Source of the DNA: Symsagittifera roscoffensis
Taxonomy: Eukaryota > Xenacoelomorpha > Acoela > Convolutidae
DNA: 64,000 nucleotides
Direction of reading: 5' to 3'
Assembly (NCBI RefSeq): GCF_963678635.1
Contig: NC_087068.1
Span: 9,246,027-9,310,026 of the forward strand
How positions within the stretch are numbered: the first letter of the stretch is position 1; every line of letters begins with the position of its first letter. Made by a program: the position numbers and the translations under genes. Of this stretch, positions 8,391-18,306 are shown in pieces. The notes under the pieces were generated by a model. The model was given only the letters and a program-made list of their open reading frames with translations. It searched no databases and was not told the origin of the DNA.

Positions 8391-11300
8391 TTACTTTTGA
8401 AATTCCACTTTCTTTAAAATTTTAGATTGGGGGATGAATATTTTATAGTTTTTACGTGGTTGATTTCGGAGTCTTGTTGTTTTTCTATTTTCTGATTTGT
8501 CGATTTGTTCTTGGGGTATTATTTGTTCGGTCATTTTTCTATTTTTTCTTTGTTTTGGTGATTCTTTATGGTTTTGTGTATTGATTTTGGTGGCGATTGG
8601 TTTTGTGTTTTGATTTTCGGTGGGGTTATCATTTTGTTCTGTGTTTTTCAGATGTGGTTCATTTTGAATGATTTTTAATCCTGTGAAAGAATATAATTGA
8701 GTTAATTCGCGGAGTGCGTATTCTTTTGGGTAATAAGGTAATAGGTTGTTTCGATGTTGAACGATTTCTTTTTTGTTTGAGTCGGTAATTTTATATGTGA
8801 CATCAGTGGGTTTTGCAATTATTTGGTATGGTCCTTTTCGAAGGGGTTGTAATTTTTTAGAAATTCCTTTTTGTGTATTAAAATTAGGTATTAAAACAAA
8901 TGTTCCAATTTTTAATTCGGAGGCTGGTGTAAAACGTGAATTGATTTGTTCATTAATGTTTTGTCTTTGTAATAACTTTTTTGTTATTTTTTGATAAATT
9001 TCATTGTGTTTTTTATCTCTATTTAGAATCCATTCGGTGTGTGTACCGGAGGCTAGTTTAAGAATTTGTGGGTGATGAAAATGATCTTCATCGTGTGTAT
9101 GTAAAGGTAGGTTATAACAAATTGAGTCTTTATTTGGTTGACAATAACCTTGTGCGTTTTTATGAGAATTCGCTGTAAACATTATTGGTTTGCGTGGCTT
9201 TTGGTTAAAAACCATTTCGTATGGTGACATTCCTAAAGTTGTCGTAATTTGTGAATTATACGCTAAGGGAAATAATTTTACATCTGCTGACCATTCGGTA
9301 TATTTTGTATCATTTCCGTTGATGATACATCTAAGATATTCTTGTAATGAACGGTTCATACCTTCGACTAAGCCGTTTGTCCAAGGTGCATGAGATGTAC
9401 GTGGTTTGTGTTTAATGTTATATAAATGACATAGTGTGATAATTTCATTATTTATGAATTCTGTACCGTTGTCTGTAACTAAAATTTCTGGTAGTCCGAA
9501 TTTTGCTATCCAGTGTTCATAGAGTGTTGTGTAAGCGTAATAAGCGTTACAATGTGGTACTGGGTTAAGTGCTACATAATGTGTAAATGCGTCAACAATT
9601 ACCATAATGTAGGAGTTTCCTTCTGATGAGGGTGAAATTGGTCCTTTAGTATCAAATGAGATACGATGATTAAAGTACAAACTTTGTCCTTTAAAATCTT
9701 GTTTTTGTGCTATTTGTTTTTGATTTGGGTAAGGTTTATTTAGTTGACATACTATACAGTCATTGCATAGTACTTTTATCCAAATTGGTGCATTTGGGAA
9801 ATAAAAGTTTTGTATAAAATTTGAATATGTTTTCTCTGATCCAGAGTGTCCTTTAATATTTTGTGTATGTGAAATATTAAAAGCTATAAGAATCATACTT
9901 AAAGGGAGACATAGAACTGTAGATTCATTCAGGTTATACTCTAAAAGGTCTGTATTTTCGTTAATTGTTGTGTTGTTAAATTTGCGAAAGTATCGGAGGA
10001 GTGTTTTGTTTCCTAGAATGGTTGAATCTGCCTTGACAGGTTTAGTTTTATATTTGTGCCATGATTTTAGTTGTCTAATTATCGGGTCAAGATTTTGATA
10101 TTGTTTCAGTGTTGAAATTGTAATCGTTTCTGTTGGAGGGAGAAAAATGTTTTCAATTTCGAATTTAGATAAGGGTATTGTATCAAGTGGGTCGTGAAGG
10201 TCAAAAACTTGATTTATTGTGTATTTTGAATCATTTGTTTGTGGTCCTGATAAATTTATTTTATCAGTTAAATCTTCTTTTTCAATTAGTGGAAAATGGT
10301 CTTTCTTAGGCAGGTGTTGTTTTGTTCGTTTTTGTTGGGTGTTATTTTTTATCCATTGAGAATATGGGATTGGTTTGAAAGTTGATGTTCCAAGTAGATC
10401 AACTTCATAATGATTATTTTGACAATCTAAATAAAGTGGGAAATGTTGTAAATTATTTATTTGTGATTGTTCAATATCAGTTTTTACTGCATATTTGCAT
10501 TCCAATCGGGGTGATGTTTCGTTTTCTGCAAGGTAGAATTTTATGTTTTTGGGTATTTCAACTGTTGTTTTTCGTGTAAGTAATTCAGGTGGTGTATTTC
10601 GACTTAAGGTGTCTGGTAATGCAAGATTTTTTCCTGCAGTCCAAACTATATGTAAGTTTGGAAATTTCATTAGAATTAGTTGAAATCTGTAAACTCGGTG
10701 GTTTGGGTTAGATTTTTGTGTAAAGAGAAAGATGATTGGTTTATGGTCTGTGAATAGAACTGTTGGATGTTTTGATCCAAGTATCAGAAATTCATATTCT
10801 GTCAGTGTATATATTATGGCTGTACATTCTCTCATTAGAGTTGAGAGTCGTAGCTCTGCTTGAGTGAATAATCGAGAATTTGCTGATATGAGGTTCATTT
10901 TATTTGTACCATTATGTGATTGTAATAGTGCTGCACCGATGCCAAAGTTCGAAGCATCGCACATTGCATAAAATGGTTGATTTGAATCTGGAATTGTGTT
11001 TGAAATTTGTTCAGTTAAAAGTTTCTTTATTTCTTCAAATCGTGTTTGATGTTCTATGTTCCATTCAAAGTTATTTTGTTGTCTAAGGATGTTATAAAAT
11101 GGTCGTAGATATAATTGCATTTTATAAACATATGTACTTAAAAAGTTTAACATTCCAAGAAATTCTTGGATTTTCTTTTTATTTGTTGGTGGTTGAAGTT
11201 TTTGAATAGCGTCAATGCGTGATTTCAATGGAGTGATTGTTTTTCTTTCTATATTATGTCCTAAGAATTTAACTCTTGTCAAAAAGAAGTGTGATTTATC

Positions 11301-12761
11301 GGGGGCGGCCTTCAGATTTTCGTTCTGAAGTATTTGGTGATATTTTTCTAAAACATTGAACATCTCGTCTTTTGTTTGTGATTGCATAAAAACATCGTCT
11401 AGATAGGTGATTGCGTTTTTCTTGAGTATTAGTGGTCTAAAAATTTTGCTCATAAAAGCTGAAAATGCTGCTGGTCCTATGGATATTCCATAGAATAAGC
11501 GGTTGAATTCATCTTGTTGGTTTCCGATAACAAATTGTGTTAAACGTCGTGATTGTTCATCTAGTGGCATTTGATTGTATGCACTATTCATATCGGCGGT
11601 TGTAAAGTATTTGCCGTTTATTTTTGTTAAAATAACTTGTATTGGTTCAATGGGCCAATTACATTTTGATTCATCTATAAGTGAATTGAGGTATCTAGCA
11701 TCGAGAACGATTTTCAATGATTCTCCTTTAGCTAGTATGATAACAGGGTTGATAAATGTGTTGCCTTTTGGTTGTTCTTCTTTGTTTACTGGTGATATAA
11801 TGTTGTATTGTTCTAAAATGTCGAGTAATCTGTTCACTTTATCATGTAAGTGAATTGGTACTTTACTTGCTCTCTGTTTTTTGAAAACTGCGTCTGGTTT
11901 TAACGGGAGATGTAGTGATGAACTGATTTTCCCAACATCGAATTTTGATGTTGCATAGACTGATGAATATTTAATTAGCTGTTTGGCTAATTTTTCGAAT
12001 TCGTCTTGTGTTATTTGTGAATGTTGGAAATTAAACATTGTTAAAAATTTTTGTTGGTCCTCTGTGTAGTTACTTATGTTGAATGTAGGTTTGAAATATG
12101 GAGTTTTTGTGAAATAATCCGTATTTCTGTTTTCGTTATTTATTATATTATTTATAGATAATTCTTCATTAAGAATTGTAGATTGGCAAATATCTAGTAA
12201 TTGGAGTATATTATTTACGCGATAGGCTTTTTCGTGTATTGGTGATATTGTAGCGTTGGTTTCACAATATCCTAAAAGTCCTAAAGGTAATGTTACTTGG
12301 TAAGGTGTGTTGTTATAGACATGTAAGGAAATGATATCTGAATTCGAATTTTTCAAATATTTTATGGATGATATTGTGATTTTGAAAAATTTGTGAATAG
12401 GTTTGAATTCAAATTCTGACATATAAAATTTTTGTTTGTTTTGTTCTTTATCATATTGGTGAACTTGTTTGATTGAAAAATTATAGATATTTCCTGATAG
12501 TGGTTTCAAGTGTTTTCTTTGTTGGTTAAATATCGGGTAGAATTTTGAAAAGAATGGTGGTTGTTTATTTAATCTTTGAAAAAATGTTAAGGATGTTTCT
12601 TTTGTTTTTGTATATTTATCTTTGATTAATATTTTACTATTTAGTATGTTAATTGTTGGTATATACTTCGAAATAAATGGTATTCCAATGATATTATATT
12701 TAATGTCAGTGATATGGAATATTTGTTTAAATGGCTTATTTAAAATTTTGCTTTGTTCCAT
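8391..12761 (-). CDS. pol: Element 1 Pol: reverse transcriptase, RNase H, integrase
   Basis: The 1456-aa frame begins with the C-terminal half of a retropepsin (NIIGIPFISKY near residue 23). It continues with reverse transcriptase carrying the YLDD catalytic box at residues 453-456, RNase H with a CDASNFGIGAALLQ motif near residue 600, an integrase HHCC finger (about 960-1005, ending CNDCIVC), and the integrase core with Asp in ISFDTKGP (about 1036), Asp in VTDNGTEF (about 1096) and Glu in TNGLVEGMN (about 1132). The basic C-terminal tail is typical of Ty3/gypsy integrases. It lies in the same frame as gag, separated by one UAA at 12785-12783. The ATG at 12761 is therefore probably not the natural start, because starting there would omit the protease active site. 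Confidence 0.95.
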   Translation of the reverse strand: MEQSKILNKPFKQIFHITDIKYNIIGIPFISKYIPTINILNSKILIKDKYTKTKETSLTFFQRLNKQPPFFSKFYPIFNQQRKHLKPLSGNIYNFSIKQVHQYDKEQNKQKFYMSEFEFKPIHKFFKITISSIKYLKNSNSDIISLHVYNNTPYQVTLPLGLLGYCETNATISPIHEKAYRVNNILQLLDICQSTILNEELSINNIINNENRNTDYFTKTPYFKPTFNISNYTEDQQKFLTMFNFQHSQITQDEFEKLAKQLIKYSSVYATSKFDVGKISSSLHLPLKPDAVFKKQRASKVPIHLHDKVNRLLDILEQYNIISPVNKEEQPKGNTFINPVIILAKGESLKIVLDARYLNSLIDESKCNWPIEPIQVILTKINGKYFTTADMNSAYNQMPLDEQSRRLTQFVIGNQQDEFNRLFYGISIGPAAFSAFMSKIFRPLILKKNAITYLDDVFMQSQTKDEMFNVLEKYHQILQNENLKAAPDKSHFFLTRVKFLGHNIERKTITPLKSRIDAIQKLQPPTNKKKIQEFLGMLNFLSTYVYKMQLYLRPFYNILRQQNNFEWNIEHQTRFEEIKKLLTEQISNTIPDSNQPFYAMCDASNFGIGAALLQSHNGTNKMNLISANSRLFTQAELRLSTLMRECTAIIYTLTEYEFLILGSKHPTVLFTDHKPIIFLFTQKSNPNHRVYRFQLILMKFPNLHIVWTAGKNLALPDTLSRNTPPELLTRKTTVEIPKNIKFYLAENETSPRLECKYAVKTDIEQSQINNLQHFPLYLDCQNNHYEVDLLGTSTFKPIPYSQWIKNNTQQKRTKQHLPKKDHFPLIEKEDLTDKINLSGPQTNDSKYTINQVFDLHDPLDTIPLSKFEIENIFLPPTETITISTLKQYQNLDPIIRQLKSWHKYKTKPVKADSTILGNKTLLRYFRKFNNTTINENTDLLEYNLNESTVLCLPLSMILIAFNISHTQNIKGHSGSEKTYSNFIQNFYFPNAPIWIKVLCNDCIVCQLNKPYPNQKQIAQKQDFKGQSLYFNHRISFDTKGPISPSSEGNSYIMVIVDAFTHYVALNPVPHCNAYYAYTTLYEHWIAKFGLPEILVTDNGTEFINNEIITLCHLYNIKHKPRTSHAPWTNGLVEGMNRSLQEYLRCIINGNDTKYTEWSADVKLFPLAYNSQITTTLGMSPYEMVFNQKPRKPIMFTANSHKNAQGYCQPNKDSICYNLPLHTHDEDHFHHPQILKLASGTHTEWILNRDKKHNEIYQKITKKLLQRQNINEQINSRFTPASELKIGTFVLIPNFNTQKGISKKLQPLRKGPYQIIAKPTDVTYKITDSNKKEIVQHRNNLLPYYPKEYALRELTQLYSFTGLKIIQNEPHLKNTEQNDNPTENQNTKPIATKINTQNHKESPKQRKNRKMTEQIIPQEQIDKSENRKTTRLRNQPRKNYKIFIPQSKILKKVEFQK

Positions 12762-12782
12762 TGTTCTGGTGGGGAGGAGAAA

Positions 12783-12785
12783 TTA
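12783..12785 (-). other. In-frame UAA between gag and pol, inside the protease domain
   Basis: Gag and pol share one reading frame, and only this TAA separates them (context CAA TAA TTT in element sense). It sits 48 codons after the catalytic Asp of the protease (12929-12927) and before the protease C-terminal Gly-Ile-Pro segment. The protease is thus cut in two by a single codon. Either it is read through at some rate, as known for gammaretroviral gag-pol (usually UAG), or it is a recent inactivating mutation. Confidence 0.8.
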
Positions 12786-15700
12786 TTGGATTTTTCCGTA
12801 GTTTATCAATGTTGATCCTTGTGCTGTTGCTAGTTTGCTGGAGGTTTCAAGAGGTGTTAGCTTTGGGTGTAAGGTTTTTATTTCATTCCATGTGGGGATG
12901 TTTATTATGTTTGATTCTGCTCCTGAATCAATTAAAAAATCTATTTCAAGGTCTGGTGGTTGAAATTCTTTATTTCTTGGGCTTTCTAAGAGAAATGGTA
13001 TTGTCCAAATTTTTTCTTTGGGTTGTTCTTTTTGTATATTTTGATAAATATGGTTTGTATTCAAGCATTTTGTTTTGGTATTTTTATTGGTTTGATCTGT
13101 AGTGTTAATCTCATTTGTTTCTTGCGTCGTTGGTGTGGAATTTATGGGTGTAGTGTAATAATTTTGAAGAAATTCTGATTGATTTTCATATATGTGTGAT
13201 GAAAAGGGTTGTTCATATATGACAGATTCATAGTCATTTTCGACTTTTATCATATTGATAGAAAGAGTGTTTTCAGTATCACTTTCTGAATCTGATGATG
13301 TACAGTTTATTTGATTGAGTTGTAACGTATCAGTTACTGTGTCATCAATACCTGGAGGGTCTGATGTTGTTTCTGGGTTAGACTGTACTTGATTGATTTG
13401 TCTTTGATGTTTAGGTGTACTACTTCTGTGGCGATTATTAGAATTATTATAGTTATTATTATTCCGGTGTGGTGATTGGGAATAATTTCTATAACGATTA
13501 TTATAACTTGAGTGTCGATTTTGTGAATTATTTCGCGATCTGTTTTGGTAATTATTGTTTGGTCTGTTATAGTTCGATCTATTATATGAGTTATTCCTTG
13601 ATTGACTGTTCGGGTAATTCTGGTTTCGGTTGTTTGAATAACTTCTATTTCGATTATAGGAGTAGTTTCTATTCCTATTGTATGATGAATTTCGTGATTG
13701 GTTGTTTGGATAGTAGTTATTTCTTGATTGGGAATTAGATCTAGAAACAAATCGTTGTGTATTTGAATTTGATCTGGAGTAGTTATTTCGACTATTTGGT
13801 CTATTGTAGTGATTTTGTGATGAATTGTTCGTGTTTCTTCGTTCTGGTGATCTTCCTCTATAACTTGAGTTATATGGTGATTGATTTCTTGTATAATTTG
13901 TATTGTTCGGGAGTGGTTTTCCTGAACTGTTGTTGCTGTGGACTGTTTTGTTCGGTAGATTTTGATCTTTTTTCATGTATTGATAGAATGATTTATTTGG
14001 TTCTTTATATTTTTGAGGTTTATTTTGATTGTCTTGCTGTTTTTGTCTACATTCGGAAATACTATGTCCGTATCGTCGGCAATAATTACACCATTTTTTG
14101 AAAGATGGTTTGCCTTTAAAGTTCGGGTTCTTTTCGTAAATATTGAGTATTTCAGTGATTTTTTCAACGAGGTCTGTCTCTGATTCCTGTATATTATTAA
14201 TATTAGTGGGAGTCGTTTCAATTCTATTAACGTATTGTAGTTTCAGATTTTCCGTTTCTTCTAGTTTCATCGTGATTTCTGCTTGTTCTAATTTGTCTAC
14301 TAGTTTTCGAAAATCTAAATCGGGTTCTCGAATTGAAGAAGGATGGGATGCTCTCTTTTTTATTGCTATTTTCCTTAATTGTGGTGTTAAGGTCATCATT
14401 AAGATTTCTGTCATCTTTGTGTTTTTATAGTCATGTGTATTTAATGAATATGCTTTTCGAACTAGTGTTTCGATTCGTACTGCTATTTGCTTGATGGTTT
14501 CGTTTGGTAATCTGCGAATTTCATTACATAAAACTCTTTGTTGTTGTTTGTTTCTTTCGGAGTCAAACATTTTTGAAAATTCTTGTGTAAACCTTTTCCA
14601 GTTTGATTTTATTTCTAGAGGTAGTACTGAAAACCATTTTTGGGCTGCGCCATCTAAGGTTGTTTGTATTAACGCTGTGCGTCGATGTATCCAGTTTTGA
14701 TGTAGTGGCGTATTAATTGGTTCAGGTCCAATATTTAAAATCAGGTTTGCTGTTACTGCATTTAAATAATCTTCTACAGAGTATTCAGGGTCTGTTCCTG
14801 TGAAAACCATTAAAGGTTTGTTTGATGTTATTGATGATCCACCCATAAGGTATGGATTCATTGTCATTTGTAATGATTCTGCTGCATTTGGCATTTGAGA
14901 AAAATTCGAAAGTTGGTTTCTTGTTATTTCATGTTGTTGGAGATAATATGAGAGTGGTATTTCATTTTGCATTTGTGATGCTTGATACGAGTGTGCAGTC
15001 ATTGGATTTTGTTGTTGAATTGGTTGAAAAGATTGTGTATTAATTAGATTTTGTTGTTGAATTGGTTGTTGATGTTGTGCATCTATTGGTTGTGGAGAAA
15101 AATTTCTATGATTTGTACGTGTTCTCTGTATTCCTTGTCTACGATATTCTTGAGTATTTGGTGCAAATATATCTGGTTGTAAGAAATCATCATCTGAGGA
15201 TAAATAATCCATTTGATAAGATGTCTGTTTTTTATTTTTATTTTGTTGAAAAAATGGGTAATTTTCACTGTGATCCTGTGGAGGATTTGTTTGGAAATTT
15301 ATTGAATTAGGTTGGGTCATTGGGTTATCCCAATTTCGAGATCTTGTATATTGGTTAAAATTTCTTTGTGGTTGGTTATATGTTTTTGATGGATGTGTAT
15401 AATTATAATTATGGTCTGTAAAGTTGTTTCTAGTGAATGTTTTGCGTGTTTTTGATGGTATTGTCATGGGTCTGTATGTTTGGTAATCCATATGTGAATA
15501 TTTAGGGGCAACCGAAGGTTTAACGGTTGATTGTAAGGTTACCTGTGTTTGTGAAGGATTTGTATTTCTTGGTGTTGTTAAATTTGGGCGTATTGGTGAA
15601 ATACTTTGTTGTGTAGTTGTTGTGTGTACAATTTCTTCATTTATGAAGTGTGATGGTGTCTGGATATCTTGTTGAGTAAGATTCCTAGTTCCATTGAGGT

Positions 15701-16544
15701 TTTCATTGTGTATAACTGTAGAGTTTAAACTATTATTTTGTGTATCGGGCAAAAATGTATTATAGTTTAATGGTGTTGCATCAATGGTTAATGGTATTAC
15801 TTTTACATAATCTCTTATGTAAGATATCGTACTTATTGCTTGACTTGAGATTGATTGTGGGAAGCTTATAAATGCGGGATGAGACCATTCGGGGTCCCAA
15901 ACATAATCTGATTGTTCTGTGATAGCGGTATCATCGTTCGAGTTTTGGGGTCTAAAATTTTTTCTTGCTTGTGCAATTAAATCAATATTGTGTGTGAAAT
16001 AATCTATTATGAACCATGCCAAAATTTTTTGTAGATCGTGTTTTGTATGTTGTGAAACGTCGTCTTTCGTGAACTTTTCTTTAATGATGTTTAAATAACT
16101 AGAGAGTAGTGTGATTTCATGTCGTACTCTTAAATGTTTAGATGTTTCTGTCGGTGAGACATTTGTTATTGGGATTTCGTTTTCTAATATCGAAATATAA
16201 CTATATATTATTGCGAAAACTTCATTGGTGAATATGGAGTTTGCTCTTTGTGAGTTATGATATTGGATGCTTTTTATATATTCTGAAAAAACTTTTGAAA
16301 ATTCTAAATCAAGATCGTCTGTTTGAATTGTATATTTTCTATTATTATGGTTTGGTGAGGTGAATTCTATGGAGTAGATTCCATACTGTTGTGTTATGTT
16401 GCATATATCTTTTAAGTAGTGGTCTATGATTTGTCTTTTGATTTTTACATCTGGGAACTCTGTTTTACATGGACTAATTCCGGGTTCAAATAAATTTACG
16501 AGTAAATTTTGACAAAATATGTGTTGTCCTATCAGTATCTGCGT
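12783..16544 (-). CDS. gag: Element 1 Gag with zinc knuckle and protease N-terminal half
   Basis: The frame is open from 16544, just after two TAG codons (16550-16545), to TAA at 12783: 1253 codons, with no ATG in the first several hundred. It includes an N-terminal helical part, a capsid-like central domain (around 14760-14350), a CCHC zinc knuckle of form CX2CX4HX4C at about 14092-14050, a very Asn/Tyr/Arg/Ser-rich tail (about 13990-13390) with repeated SYNRNR-like units, and the protease active-site motif LIDSGAESN at about 12935-12906. Lack of an ATG means initiation probably lies in the overlapping ORF at 16611 with a +1 shift, or in an upstream exon. A TTG at 16022 has been taken as the start by automatic calling, but the frame clearly extends beyond it. 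Confidence 0.85.
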   Translation of the reverse strand, partial: TQILIGQHIFCQNLLVNLFEPGISPCKTEFPDVKIKRQIIDHYLKDICNITQQYGIYSIEFTSPNHNNRKYTIQTDDLDLEFSKVFSEYIKSIQYHNSQRANSIFTNEVFAIIYSYISILENEIPITNVSPTETSKHLRVRHEITLLSSYLNIIKEKFTKDDVSQHTKHDLQKILAWFIIDYFTHNIDLIAQARKNFRPQNSNDDTAITEQSDYVWDPEWSHPAFISFPQSISSQAISTISYIRDYVKVIPLTIDATPLNYNTFLPDTQNNSLNSTVIHNENLNGTRNLTQQDIQTPSHFINEEIVHTTTTQQSISPIRPNLTTPRNTNPSQTQVTLQSTVKPSVAPKYSHMDYQTYRPMTIPSKTRKTFTRNNFTDHNYNYTHPSKTYNQPQRNFNQYTRSRNWDNPMTQPNSINFQTNPPQDHSENYPFFQQNKNKKQTSYQMDYLSSDDDFLQPDIFAPNTQEYRRQGIQRTRTNHRNFSPQPIDAQHQQPIQQQNLINTQSFQPIQQQNPMTAHSYQASQMQNEIPLSYYLQQHEITRNQLSNFSQMPNAAESLQMTMNPYLMGGSSITSNKPLMVFTGTDPEYSVEDYLNAVTANLILNIGPEPINTPLHQNWIHRRTALIQTTLDGAAQKWFSVLPLEIKSNWKRFTQEFSKMFDSERNKQQQRVLCNEIRRLPNETIKQIAVRIETLVRKAYSLNTHDYKNTKMTEILMMTLTPQLRKIAIKKRASHPSSIREPDLDFRKLVDKLEQAEITMKLEETENLKLQYVNRIETTPTNINNIQESETDLVEKITEILNIYEKNPNFKGKPSFKKWCNYCRRYGHSISECRQKQQDNQNKPQKYKEPNKSFYQYMKKDQNLPNKTVHSNNSSGKPLPNNTNYTRNQSPYNSSYRGRSPERRNTNNSSQNHYNRPNSRNNYSRSNSNTQRFVSRSNSQSRNNYYPNNQSRNSSYNRNRNYSYNRNRSYSNNRNQNYPNSQSRNNSYNRSNYNRPNNNYQNRSRNNSQNRHSSYNNRYRNYSQSPHRNNNNYNNSNNRHRSSTPKHQRQINQVQSNPETTSDPPGIDDTVTDTLQLNQINCTSSDSESDTENTLSINMIKVENDYESVIYEQPFSSHIYENQSEFLQNYYTTPINSTPTTQETNEINTTDQTNKNTKTKCLNTNHIYQNIQKEQPKEKIWTIPFLLESPRNKEFQPPDLEIDFLIDSGAESNIINIPTWNEIKTLHPKLTPLETSSKLATAQGSTLINYGKIQ

Positions 16545-16611
16545 CTACTATAAAAGGAAAGATTTCATCATCATCTGGACTTTCTTCACCTGGGGTGTGC
16601 GTTGAGCTCAT
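16486..16611 (-). CDS. Short ATG-initiated ORF overlapping the gag 5' end
   Basis: A 41-codon frame starts at ATG 16611 and ends at TGA 16488-16486. It overlaps the gag frame over 16544-16486 and the end of the upstream basic ORF by 26 bases. Its start is acidic (GEESPDDDEIFPF), unlike random sequence. Gag lies in the +1 frame relative to it, so this may be the true N-terminus of Gag, joined by +1 frameshifting within the overlap (the terminal ATT-TGA is one plausible site) or separated from it by a one-base indel in this copy. A small intron is a third option, since GTGAAG and TTTATAG flank about 45 bases here. Confidence 0.45.
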   Translation of the reverse strand: MSSTHTPGEESPDDDEIFPFIVDADTDRTTHILSKFTRKFI

Positions 16612-17053
16612 TTTTTCGTTCGATGACTGTTAATATGTAATTATCAATGTGTCTAATTGGTTGATTCCAATTGTATAAATGTACTGGTTTGTGTTTATAC
16701 TGCTTTTTTATTCTTCTTTTTCCTCTTTTTGATGAATTTGAAGTTGTTTCTGAGTCAGAAAAATATAATTGATCGTGAAGTGGGTAATTTTTATCTATTG
16801 ATTCTTTTAGTTTGTAAAGTTCGTCTAAACTGTTGGTTTCTGATTCTGAAAATGCGTTTCGATTTTTTGAAAATCTTTTTCGTGTTATTTGTCTTTGTTT
16901 CGTTATTATTTTTCTTTTTAGTGTTTGTCGTTTTGTTCGAATGTATCCAACTGTTTGTGTATGAGGTGTGATTACAAGGTCGTATTTTTTGTTATCTATT
17001 TCACAATTGTGTAAAACGATTGTTTGTTTATTTCCTAGGTTTTTAAATGACAT
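16586..17053 (-). CDS. Element 1 first ORF, basic 155-aa protein
   Basis: This complete ATG-initiated frame is the first after the leader. The middle is strongly basic (KRQTLKRKIITKQRQITRKR), followed by a Ser/Glu-rich stretch and a second basic cluster (KRGKRRIKKQYKHK), suggesting nucleic-acid binding or nuclear localisation. No family recognised. A gene upstream of gag is unusual for Ty3/gypsy elements. The end CCCAG/GTGAAG resembles a splice donor, so the coding part could be joined to gag. It overlaps the next ATG frame by 26 bases. Confidence 0.55.
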   Translation of the reverse strand: MSFKNLGNKQTIVLHNCEIDNKKYDLVITPHTQTVGYIRTKRQTLKRKIITKQRQITRKRFSKNRNAFSESETNSLDELYKLKESIDKNYPLHDQLYFSDSETTSNSSKRGKRRIKKQYKHKPVHLYNWNQPIRHIDNYILTVIERKNELNAHPR

Positions 17054-18306
17054 AAGGTTTAGAATGACGGATGCAAAGGGTTGTTAAATGGTTTCTATTT
17101 TCTTAAACTGTTAGTTCTTACGATTTTTTGGTTAGCTTAACCTGGGTCTGTTTGTTCAGGGTTGGAGAGAAAAGTATATCGATTCCGAAGAATGATTTTT
17201 TACTTTCTCGTGGCTAGTATAAGTTAAGGTGTTAACTTACTTAATCTTACTTAGGGGTAGTGATTGTGTTCAAGGGTTGGAGAATAGTAAATCGATCCAC
17301 AAGGTTCAGGTATAATTAGAACGCGAGTAGTTCGTTAGATACTATTTTAAACTTACTAAGTCTAAGATTTATCCTGGGTCTGGTAAGAGGGGGGGTCAAG
17401 TGAAGGATGAATAACCGAAGTTCTTCACTGTTTATCCTAATTTGAATGATTAGTTTTGTTTAAAAATTTCTATTAGTCTTAGGTCTTTAGAAAGGGTTGG
17501 GTAGTGAATCGACGTTTGAGGTCGTTAGACACTAATTAAGTGGGTGGGGGAGAACAAAGTTGTTCTGTTTGATCCAAGGATAAGCCTTGATGATCAAATT
17601 TGAAATTTAATTAAGTAGAAAATGATTTAAGATCCAAGGATAAGCCTTGATGATCTGGTTTTAAAATTAAGTGAATTTAAGTTTTAATAAAATTTTAAAT
17701 GTGTGTAAAGGAAAGATTTAGTGTTTTGATGATATTAGTGGGTTTTTGATTGCTGTTATGTTTTAGGTGATGGAGCTGGAACAACAGGATGATTTATGAT
17801 TACTAACCATTTATTGTCATGCTACTAATTTTTATTTTTATTTTTCAATAAATATTTTTCAAACATGTTTTGTATATTACTGCAGAATTTTAGGAAAACG
17901 ATCTTAGATCTTTTTATCAATCGTTATTGTATATTAATAATTTTGTTTAGCGCCTGAAATGATTTTGAAGATTAACTTCAAGATTTTATGTTTGCAAATG
18001 AAAATCTAAATTCATTGCCAGTAGTATTCTAAATATAAAAGTTTGTTCTGGTTTTTGCCTAACTATCATATAGCTATATGGCAAGTTTCTACTTTGTCGT
18101 ATGTCGTCTCTGGTTCGAGGTCTTCTTCCAATTCCGGGTAGTTCTGTTATGGTTCGGAATATTGGCTCTGATCTATTGAGTCGTAGAGACATTTCGATTA
18201 AATTATTGTCGTATAACATTTTGTAAATGTTTTTGTCTAATTTCTAATCTATTTTGGTTAATTCTAAGCTATTAAGGTCTTGTTCGAGACTTATGGTCGC
18301 ACCAGA
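17054..18306 (-). other. Element 1 leader with repeated hairpin motifs
   Basis: About 1.25 kb lies between the putative primer site and the first ORF. A 25-base motif (GATCCAAGGATAAGCCTTGA followed by TGATC) occurs at 17571-17595 and again at 17631-17655, exactly 60 bases apart; CAAGG and CCTTG can pair as a hairpin. Looser repeats of GGGTTGG followed by AATCGA or TATCGA occur near 17159, 17273 and 17497. The position fits RNA packaging or dimerisation signals, which is inference. No gene seen. Confidence 0.5.
18287..18304 (-). promoter_or_regulatory. Candidate primer binding site of element 1
   Basis: In element sense the sequence begins TGGTGCGACC, i.e. complementary to a tRNA 3' end in ...GCACCA, two bases inside a TGAGTTAGG sequence on the plus strand that would be the LTR's inner boundary. 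I could not match it to a specific tRNA, so this is tentative. Confidence 0.35.

Noticed and set aside
12783-12785. Alternative genetic code in which UAA is sense
   Set aside because: UAA serves as the natural stop of several intact genes here (element 2 gag and pol and the antisense five-exon gene), so reassignment is unlikely.
12731-13102. Plus-strand frames across element 1 (also 13757-14101, 11575-11853, 5517-5792, 6583-6903)
   Set aside because: They lie opposite gag, pol, env or the ATG-less frame, are rich in Phe, Leu and Cys from T-rich antisense, and show no domain.
18105-18145. GGTTCGAGGTC followed by TTCCA, resembling a tRNA 3' half
   Set aside because: No acceptor, D-arm or anticodon arm could be fitted upstream.
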